A DNA stretch of 6,876 nt from an uncultured Mycoplasmataceae bacterium (GTDB taxonomy: Bacteria > Bacillota_I > Bacilli_A > Mycoplasmatales > Mycoplasmoidaceae): the NCBI GenBank assembly GCA_949299825.1, contig CASGBP010000096.1:1-6876 (forward strand), read 5' to 3'. The stretch's first letter is position 1; every line of letters begins with the position of its first letter. Made by a program: the position numbers and the translations under genes. The notes beneath the pieces were generated by a model. It was not told the origin of the DNA, made no database searches, and worked only from the letters and a program-made list of their open reading frames with translations. Shown here piece by piece: positions 1 to 6,876 of the stretch.

Positions 1-2198
1 ATTGATTGTGATTGATCTAAATAACATTGTCTAATTGCCGCTAATTTAATTAAGTAATATTGATCACAATCAGTTGCAACTTTGTAATATTTTCAATTCT
101 TGATATTTGGCACTAAGGTAGGTAAATTAGTTTTACCATCCTCTTTATAAAAAAAGTTTTGAATTGGTTCAATGCTTTCAGTTGCATTAATTGCCTTCCC
201 ACTAGTAGCTGTTGGTGCAATTGCTAATAACTGAGCATTTCTTATACCAAATTTTTTAATTCTATTTGCTAAATCTTTTCACCTTTCCATATTAGGTTTA
301 TATTCAGTTAATTTTAATGCGTTTTTGTTAGCCATAAAAATAGGTAATTTACCTTGAGCTCATTTTGTGTTTCTAAACTCACTAAATGAACCTTTTTCAA
401 TCGCTAAATTATGGCTAGCCTCAATTATTGAATAGGATAACTTATCAAAAATTTCATGTGTTTTTTCTAATGCTTCTTGGGAATCAATTACCTTTTTTTC
501 ATTAGCTAGATAATTAGTCATATTAAGTACACCAATACCTAAATAACGATATTTTTTATTAGCATATTCAGCTTCTTTAACAGGATAATAAGCAATATCA
601 ATAGTATTATCTAACCCTCTAACTACACATTCAATTATTTTATTTTTAGTTTCCTTATTTGCATACATGTAATTAAAAATATTAATAGATGCTAAATTAC
701 ATAAAGCAATTTCACCTAAATTATATTGTTTATTCAAATAAACTTTATCTTCCTCCTCTTGATAATAAAATTGTTTATTTAATTTAGATTCTCTACTTGG
801 TAAAACTATTTCACAACATAAGTTAGAACTATTAATATAACGATTTAATAATGATGATTCATTAACATTTTCTTCATGAAATAAATAGATGTTTCCAGTT
901 TCAGCTCTTTCTTTAAAAATTAAGGCCATCAATTCCCTAGCTGATATTACTACTTTCTTAATCCCAGCTTTATTTTCTAATTCAAGGTATTTTTCATTAA
1001 ATTCCTTACCATAAATACCAATTAATTCATTTGCTTCTTTAGGATCAAATAAGGTAATATTTTCACCATTTAAATAACGATCAATAAATAGTTGATTTAG
1101 TTTAACTGCATATTTTAATTGTCTTGCTCTATTTTCCTCAGTACCTGTATTATTTTTTAATACAACTAATTCTCTAACATTCATATTTCATCATTGAAAA
1201 TATACACAACATGCACCTGGTCTAGTTGATCCTTGATTAAATGCTTTAATTGTAGATTCAAATATTTTAATAAAAGGTACAGGTCCAGAACTAAAGCCAT
1301 CATTACCAACAATAGAACTACCGCTTGATCTAATCTTAGATATATCAATTGCAGTACCTCCTTTATTTTTTGAATAAATTGCTACATCTTTTGCAACATC
1401 CATAATAGAAACTGTGTCATCTCCAACTGCACTTAATACACAAGAGCTTAATTGTTGATGTCTAGTGCCTGAATTTAACATTATTGGTGTAGCCATAGTA
1501 ATGTGATGTTGACTTATTACATCATAAAAATCCTTTACCCATTTAATCCTAATTTCTTTAGGTTCCTTATAGAATAAACTCATAGCTATTCGCATATAAA
1601 CATGTTGAGGTAATTCGATTTTTTTATTTTTAGAAAAACTCATACAATATTTTTCATAAAAAATATAAAGTGATTTATAAGTAAATAAAAAGTCTCTTTC
1701 TTGTTTTATATATTGTCCTAATTCATTTATTTCTTGCTCGCTATATGATTTAAAAATAACATCACTATATTTTCCTTTTGATAACCCTTTTTCAATAACA
1801 TCTTTAAAATTAGGATAACTTGTTTTCTTGATATTTCAGGTTTCTTTATAAATTTTCAATAATAATAGTTTTGCTGATATTAATTCATATTGAGGAGACA
1901 TTCTACTAATCTTATTAACAACAGATTTTATTAATTCATCATAAACATCTTGAATTTTAATCTTGTTATATAATTTTATTCTTGTAGAACTTAAAATTGC
2001 ATTTGCATAAATCTCGTTTCCATCACAAGCTCATAAACAAACTTTCTTCATTTTATCAACATCGTATTTAACAATTCTGCCATCCCTTTTAACAACTAAT
2101 AATTCATTCGCATCAATCGTTTTATTAGCATTAATTTTTAATTCAGTATCATTATTTACAGCAGTTTCAATATCACTTAATAAGGCCTTATTATTCAT
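1..2198 (-). CDS. nrdA: Ribonucleoside-diphosphate reductase large (alpha, catalytic) subunit NrdA, class Ia type; 3' end cut by window edge
   Basis: Catalytic subunit of aerobic ribonucleotide reductase, reducing NDPs to dNDPs in the cytoplasm together with NrdB. 732 complete residues are visible; the frame runs off the window after a segment aligning with E. coli 'DQSIS', so roughly the last 70-100 residues, including the radical-transfer Tyr pair and the C-terminal Cys pair, are outside. Order: 28-residue N-terminal extension, ATP-cone (about 33-120, 'VVKRDG' at 35-40), then the barrel. Active-site residues by alignment with E. coli: C253 (C225), N459 (N437), C461 (thiyl C439), E463 (E441), C500 (C462). 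Specificity loop 2 is 321-328 with Q322 and R326; the phosphate-binding 'PTATSG' is 662-667. A stretch of about 16 extra residues lies between C461 and C500. Trp is TGA at 56, 121, 336, 337, 613, 640 and 702, and TGG at 220. The ATG at 2198 is chosen because AAGGTG lies 6 nt upstream. It overlaps the nrdB stop by 8 nt, implying coupled translation. Confidence 0.97.
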
Positions 2199-3342
2199 TT
2201 TTTTCACCTTTTTCTTGAAGTTTTATAAGTTTATCAAGTTCCTTTTTTAAATCAACATTTAAAGTATCATCCACCATTGAACCAATATTGTAATTCAAGG
2301 CCTGAGCTTCTTGTTGAGCAGTGTTATCTTTATTTATATCCTTGTACAATTGGAATCAATTAACAATCTCTGATTCCTCACGATGCTTATATTTGCCTTC
2401 AACCCCGATTTTTTTTAAACGATCATTTGCATAATAGTGAATAAAATCCTTCATAACTTCTGAAGTCAAGGAAGGGATTTCACCAATTGATAATAGAAAT
2501 TCACCCCATTCTAATTCTTCTTTAATGATTGTGTCTAAAATTTTGTATGTTTGTTCTTCAAATCAACCGTTTTGGAAAAGATGAGTAAATCCTTCATTTT
2601 GATCAATCTTTAGAATATTAATTAAACCAGCAACAACTCCTACATGCATATCCTCGTCAAAGTTGATTAGCTTAATTATTTTGGTAATCCCTGGAATTGC
2701 ATCATTATAAGAGGAATTAATTAAATAAGTAACCATAAATGAAATATAAAATTTAATTCCTTCCAAGAAATATATATGGATTAATAATTTTAGAATTTTT
2801 TGTTTATTTTCATCATTCTCAATTAAATTTCTACTTGTTATTAATTCATCCATTTCATCATAAGCATCAATTTCTTTGTCTATTCTTTTTTTAATTTCAG
2901 GAATACTATAAACTCGATCAAAAACATCAGAAGCATTTGAAGAAAACATCTCACGAATGATATGTGAATAAGAAAGTGAATGAATTAATTCAAAAAAAGC
3001 CTGGGTTTTAAAAACTGCTTCTCACTCACTTTCAGTAACTAATTTAGACATAACAGAATCTAATCCTCTATTTTGGCCACTATCCATAAGAGTTTGGAAT
3101 AAAAGATTATGAATTAAAATTTCTTGAATATGAAAAGGCAAGGTTTTAAAATTTTCTCTATCATATATTAAAGAAATTTCCTCTGGTGTTCAAAAAGCTT
3201 GTCGCATTGCTCTTTCGATTACCTTTGAAAAATTATTTTTATAGATATCATATCTTTGAAAACCATTGTATTTACCAAAAAAAATCCTTTGTTTTAAAAT
3301 AGGAACATTTAAATTTAAATTCACTAAATTTTTATTCTTCAT
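2191..3342 (-). CDS. nrdB: Ribonucleoside-diphosphate reductase small (beta, radical) subunit NrdB, class Ia type
   Basis: Carries the diiron/tyrosyl radical that starts catalysis in NrdA. 383 residues, against 376 in E. coli NrdB and about 320 in class Ib NrdF. Metal ligands by alignment with E. coli: D87 (D84), E118 (E115), H121 (H118), E194 (E204), E230 (E238), H233 (H241). The radical Tyr is Y125 (Y122), and its hydrophobic pocket is kept as F198, F202 and I226 (E. coli F208, F212, I234). The electron-transfer residues W51 (W48), D229 (D237) and tail Y351 (Y356) are also present. No ligand is changed, so this is not a class Ic or metal-free class Ie variant. W51, W107, W260 and W329 are TGA; W279 is TGG. 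A second in-frame ATG lies 6 nt upstream (3348), but only 2 nt from the AGAGG site; the ATG at 3342 has an 8-nt spacing and is preferred. The C-terminus is longer than in E. coli and lacks the usual hydrophobic last residue. nrdA follows with an 8-nt overlap; no nrdI is between them. Confidence 0.97.
2205..2210 (-). promoter_or_regulatory. Ribosome binding site of nrdA
   Basis: AAGGTG on the minus strand, 6 nt before the ATG at 2198 and lying inside the last codons of nrdB. It fixes the nrdA start, and therefore the 28-residue extension ahead of the ATP-cone, and suits translational coupling of the two subunits. Confidence 0.75.
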
Positions 3343-3350
3343 ATTCATAT

Positions 3351-3355
3351 CCTCT
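3351..3355 (-). promoter_or_regulatory. Ribosome binding site of nrdB
   Basis: AGAGG on the minus strand. It is 8 nt from the ATG at 3342 and only 2 nt from the ATG at 3348. The spacing decides in favour of the inner start codon. Confidence 0.7.
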
Positions 3356-3370
3356 ATATAATATATATAT
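3355..3370. repeat. AT dinucleotide tract in the nrdB leader
   Basis: Sixteen bases of alternating T and A, with one break of phase at 3360-3361, between the inverted repeat and the nrdB ribosome binding site. In this base composition such a tract can arise by chance. If its length varies by slippage it would change the distance from promoter to ribosome binding site. No function is shown by the sequence. Confidence 0.5.
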
Positions 3371-3390
3371 GTTTATATATTATAAACATA
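3368..3390. promoter_or_regulatory. Perfect 10-bp inverted repeat, putative operator of the nrdBA operon
   Basis: Left arm TATGTTTATA (3368-3377), spacer TAT, right arm TATAAACATA (3381-3390); the arms are exact reverse complements. The repeat covers the -10 hexamer and the expected transcription start of nrdBA, where a bound repressor would block RNA polymerase. The stem has a single G-C pair per arm and is not followed by a T-run on the minus strand, so an intrinsic terminator is a poor explanation. It does not match the 16-bp tandem NrdR box as I know it. Operator function is inferred from position and symmetry only. Confidence 0.5.
3379..3384 (-). promoter_or_regulatory. Putative -10 element of the nrdBA promoter
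   Basis: Exact TATAAT on the minus strand, 36 nt upstream of the nrdB ATG at 3342, giving a predicted start near 3372 and a leader of about 30 nt. The -35 position at 17-nt spacing (3402-3407) reads TTATTA, only 3 of 6 matches to consensus; weak -35 elements are common in mycoplasmas. AT-rich sequence makes chance hits likely, but this is a full match in the only sizeable gap of the window. Confidence 0.5.
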
Positions 3391-3417
3391 ATCATTTATC
3401 ATAATAACATAAAAAAA

Positions 3418-6400
3418 TTATATTGATTGGGAACTAGTTACACTATCTTCGTATCTGTCCCCTGAACGTTTTTTCTTAGCTAATTTTCGATAAACCTTAA
3501 TTGATATGACAGCAATTATAATAGCAGCTATTATTGCTCCTGCTATAGTAGATAGGGAAATGATTAATGGTGTATAGGTTTCATCCAGTTGACCATAACC
3601 ATAAATCTCAATTGAATATGAATCGTAGTTATTTGCAATATTAGTTGGTATAGAACTATTATTATAATAACTTCCTGAAATTTTTACATTAGATAAAATA
3701 ATTCTTGAGTCACTTGAAAGAGTCAAACTTGCCTGCTCAAAGTCTATTAATAAAGGTTCATCTACTGGATTATTACTAATAGTTATTAATGGTGTTTTAA
3801 TTAATGAAGAATTATTACCATTCATTATTAAACTATTGCCAAATAATTTAATTTGATTACTAATGTCAGTACTTGTTAATGTTCTTTGTGAAAAATTACA
3901 AGGAATAGAGATAAATTGTTGGTTATTAAAATCAACATTAGTTCCATTTAAACTAGTGATAGGAAGTAAATTAAAACCATTTATTTTTAGTGTACCTGGT
4001 TTTTGAACTGTCGAAATCAATCCATCTACTAAGGTCCGTTTTAAGTTAAACATTATTGTAGCTTCACTACCATTATTATTATGATTGATGCTGACAATAC
4101 TAATATCATTATAAAAATTGAAATCATTTGGTAAATTAACAATAAAGTTTTGTCGCTCTGAAAACATTTTAATTAGATTAAAAACATTGCCCAAACCATC
4201 TTCTTCACTAATATCAGTTGCATAAATATTATGATAATCTTTTGGTAAAGATTTAATAGAATAAGTTTTTTCATTTATCTGAGTTGATATTTTTTTTAGA
4301 AAACCTGTGAAAACAATATCTCCAACATAAGTGTAATTCTTAATTATTTCCAAATTTGAACCATATATGTTTTTAGCATATATCTTAATTCTTATTTCTC
4401 CTTCAATTTGATACCTAGAAATATATTCATTTAATAGATCAATATCATTATTTGGATCAAAATCATCATTTCAAGAATTAAGCAATAAACCTTCATTAAA
4501 AAGATTAATAATTTCTTGCTTTAGTTGAGTTAATGAAATATTATCCACATTAATTGAAGAATATTTGTCACTCAAGTCATGTGTGTTTGGACTAATAATT
4601 GTTGTCTTTACAATTTTCTTAAAACCAGAAAGTGTTATTTTTCCTACATTAATAAAATCAGTTGATAAATTGGCGTTACTATCAAAAATATTTTTAGCTT
4701 TCAAGGTAAAAGTAATTGTTCCATTAGTAGAATTATCTACTCTTGTTGAAGTATCAAAATTAATATCAGTATTAACATTAAAAGATGTAGCGACTGGATT
4801 TAGTAATCCACCATTTGTTTGCATATTACGTAAAAAACTTAAAATTTCACTATCTTGATATTGTCTAGAATCCATATTTTGCACATTTGAAATAACAAAA
4901 CTATTGTTTAATAAAGCAGTAGATTTAGCAGTTAAAAATCCTTCTAGATAAATGGTTTGGTCATTATATAAAGTAGTAACTACTGATCCATTATTATCAA
5001 CTCAAAGATTGATTGTAAAAATAACTTTAATTCTTCCACTCTTATCCTCAGCTTGTACATCCCTAATTAAGATATTTGATTTACTAAATCCATTAGCTGC
5101 ATTAGTGATAATAGAATCTCCTGCATCAGTATTGTTATATAGATAATCTATTGTCCAATTTTTAAGTGCAATTAAATTATTACCATTACTAATATAATCA
5201 CTAGCATATAGGTTTGAAACATCCTGCAAATTGTATTCAGTTACATAATTGTTTTTAATACTAGTACTCTTAGTTTCTTTGAAGCCATTAATTATTAATT
5301 CCTTTATTTGAAAGTATGTACTATTAGTAAATGATCCATTAGTACTATTAAAATAATATTTTATGTTTATATTTTCGACCTTAATGCTATTTTTTGAATT
5401 AACTTTAACATTGCTTGATGAAAATTCAATATCAGTTAAAGCAAAATCTCTTGATGCATTATTACTATTTGGTATATTATTCAAGACTAAATTAATTGAA
5501 CTAAATATTTCATTTTTTATTTCAGTAACCTTACTAACAGCCTCAAAGGGAAACAAATTTTTTAAGGCTGAATCAGATTTTAATGAAATAGTAGTTTGAT
5601 TTTGACTAGTAGCATTGATTTTTGCTAAATTATTAATATTTATTATTCCAAAATCTTTTTCTTTTCCAGTAGTTATTTGATTACCTGATGAATCAACATA
5701 ATTGTTTTTAATAATTAAATTAGCTTCAATAGTTCCATTTAAGTTGTTAAAAGAATTAATATTAAGTTTTATATCAGTTAAAGGATCAAAACTACTTAAC
5801 AAATTATCATTACCAAAACATTGGGTGTATATTAACTTATAAAGTTCTTGATAGTCATTATTTAAAATTAATTTTTCTGGTAATACATTTATGGTTGAAG
5901 CATTTACAATATTGGTTAATAAAGTAGTTCCACATTGAAAACCAGAAATGGTAGTAGAAACAGAATAAGGGTAATTTATGTTACTAAAAGTATAAAATTT
6001 ATTATCAACTACTTTTTTAGAGTCATATGAGTAAGGTTGATATGCTCTAACAATGATTCTACCAGTCGAATCGTCAGGATCAAAACTTAGTTTAGTTGCA
6101 TAAAATAATGCAGAATTATAAACATTACCCCGGATGTTTAAAATATCACCCCATGTTTTTTTTGAATTTGTATTTGCTCTTGCTACAGGAATTTGATTGA
6201 GTGCTTCATTTGCCTTCAATGGGAAATATTCTGTTAATGCATTTGAGTTTGAACTAATAGTTAAACTACTCGTGTATTGACCTTGTCCTGAATCAAAGGC
6301 AAAAGTTCAAATAAGTTTATTATCACTTGTAAGACCTATAAAACCTTCAAGGGCAGTAAATGATTCATTATTGTAATAGTTAAAATCAGCTTGATTTGAA

Positions 6401-6876
6401 GAAGAAGGTGAAATAATGCTATTACCTGATTTCAAATAAATTGTTAAATTATCATCAGCATTGCTTGCATTATCAATAAGTAATCTAACATGATAGTTTA
6501 TATTGTTATTAATGGTCATAGTCTTTTTAGCATTTGAAGTATTTACTAAATTAAAATATGAATCATTTGCATTTTTTCTAAATCTTATAAATTCTGCTGA
6601 TGATGAATCAACTTCTACTGTTTTTTGCATATTTTCATAAACATTATCGCTATTTGTAATAGGCTTCATTGATTCAATTAAAATTTGATTAGTGTTTAAA
6701 ATAGTAGATGAACTAGGTTCACGTGAACTTAAATGAAGATTATTGGCTAAATCATCATTAGTTTTATTGACTATAAACACTAAATTATTATTTTCTAATT
6801 TGATTGAGAAATATTTATCATTGGGATTATTTTTTGGCGCTATATAAATTTCATCTAAATTTGCTACCTTACTACC
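3418..6876 (-). CDS. Large repeat-containing surface protein with C-terminal membrane anchor; 5' end outside window
   Basis: One continuous frame of 1152 residues to a TAA stop; the start and any signal peptide or lipobox lie upstream of the window. It reads through TGA Trp codons at residues 190, 625 and 802 (numbered from the window edge) and also uses TGG at 242 and 574. Residues 1-219 are an Asn/Ser-rich region without recognisable motifs. Residues 258-1095 hold about eight diverged tandem units. Residues 1104-1126 form a strong hydrophobic helix (IAGAIIAAIIIAVISI core) followed by a Lys/Arg-rich tail of 26 residues, which predicts an extracellular body, one membrane crossing and a short cytoplasmic tail. 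Only three cysteines (315, 353, 993) are seen. The unit ending, beta strands closing in 'I-x-x-GF', resembles the repeated domains of mycoplasma lipoprotein-17-related variable surface proteins (PF04200), but this is recalled similarity, not a search. Adhesion or immune-variation roles are possible but unproven. No GC-rich terminator follows; T7 sits directly after the stop. Confidence 0.88.
3499..3567 (-). other. C-terminal transmembrane anchor of the surface protein
   Basis: Residues 1104-1126 of the visible protein are almost all Ile, Ala, Leu, Val and Gly, 23 residues long. The next eleven (1127-1137) include seven Lys or Arg. By the positive-inside rule the C-terminus is cytoplasmic. There is no LPxTG-like sorting motif, as expected for a cell without a wall. 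Confidence 0.9.
3592..6105 (-). repeat. About eight diverged tandem protein units in the surface protein
   Basis: Two anchors recur in order. The first is a 'D/S-F-x(4)-D-I' type motif with F at residues 363, 478, 699, 806 and 919, and weaker versions at 258, 597 and 1046. The second is a strand ending in 'GF', at 312, 531, 646, 751, 858 and 967, with degenerate forms near 416 and 1093. The distance from the first anchor to the second is steady at about 47-54 residues and the whole period is about 102-127. Between units sits a predicted amphipathic helix (for example 782-800, 894-906, 1003-1018). Similarity is at the protein-pattern level only; the DNA copies are too diverged for obvious nucleotide repeats. 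Confidence 0.7.

Noticed and set aside
2563..2565. In-frame TGA in nrdB, and similar TGAs in nrdA and the surface gene, could be premature stops making pseudogenes.
   Set aside because: The reading frames continue without any TAA or TAG, family conservation carries on across each TGA, and several fall on conserved Trp positions (for example NrdB W51). UGA is read as Trp.
3368..3390. The palindrome as an intrinsic terminator for the surface gene.
   Set aside because: The stem is nearly all A-T, the loop is 3 nt, and no T-run follows on the minus strand; it also covers an exact TATAAT.
4351..4353. TTG at 4351-4353 (and GTG at 4882-4884, TTG at 6217-6219) as starts of separate proteins.
   Set aside because: These are internal codons of one continuous frame once TGA is read as Trp; they have no ribosome binding site, and the tandem-unit pattern continues across them.
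4565..4858. Plus-strand open frame of 97 codons.
   Set aside because: It lies wholly inside the well-supported minus-strand surface gene and encodes a low-information Leu/Val/Ile-rich peptide; it is a shadow of the opposite strand.
4952..5146. Plus-strand open frame of 64 codons.
   Set aside because: It is antisense to the surface gene, has no motif, and no convincing ribosome binding site supports it.
5363..5599. Plus-strand open frame of 78 codons with hydrophobic stretches.
   Set aside because: It is the reverse complement of a Ser/Asn/Lys-rich repeat unit; the hydrophobicity follows from the antisense of those codons.
6156..6163. Eight-base homopolymer inside the surface gene (others near 4290-4297 and, in nrdB, 3278-3285) as a phase-variation switch.
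   Set aside because: The frame is intact at each run, runs of this length are common by chance in such AT-rich coding sequence, and similar runs occur in the essential nrdB gene.

Overview
The window comes from a very AT-rich bacterium that reads UGA as tryptophan (translation table 4). All three genes run through in-frame TGA codons, several of them at positions where the protein family has a conserved Trp. Counted by eye, there are 14 TGA and 4 TGG Trp codons. This points to a mollicute of the Mycoplasma/Ureaplasma/Spiroplasma type. The sequence does not allow a species call.

Everything is on the minus strand, so transcription runs from high to low coordinates. From 6876 down to 3418 lies one very long open frame, incomplete at its 5' end. 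It encodes a large surface-type protein built from about eight diverged tandem units, each near 105-125 residues, followed by a C-terminal membrane anchor and a short basic tail. A 75-bp intergenic gap (3343-3417) holds a perfect TATAAT -10 element, a perfect 10-bp inverted repeat that covers it, an AT dinucleotide tract and a ribosome binding site. Next come nrdB (3342-2191) and nrdA (2198 to the window edge), which overlap by 8 bases and form a compact operon.

nrdB and nrdA encode the small (radical) and large (catalytic) subunits of an aerobic ribonucleotide reductase, which converts ribonucleoside diphosphates to deoxyribonucleotides. The large subunit starts with an ATP-cone. Both proteins align with E. 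coli NrdA/NrdB, i.e. class Ia style, whereas the nrdE-nrdI-nrdF (class Ib) system is the one usually described in mycoplasmas. All six metal ligands, the radical Tyr and the three catalytic cysteines are present, so the enzyme should be active.

Most worth a second look: the class of the reductase for this type of host, natural substitutions in its ATP-cone and an atypical NrdB tail, the operator-like palindrome over the nrd promoter, and the repeat architecture of the surface protein. I see no RNA genes, mobile elements, CRISPR arrays or clearly new multi-gene system.
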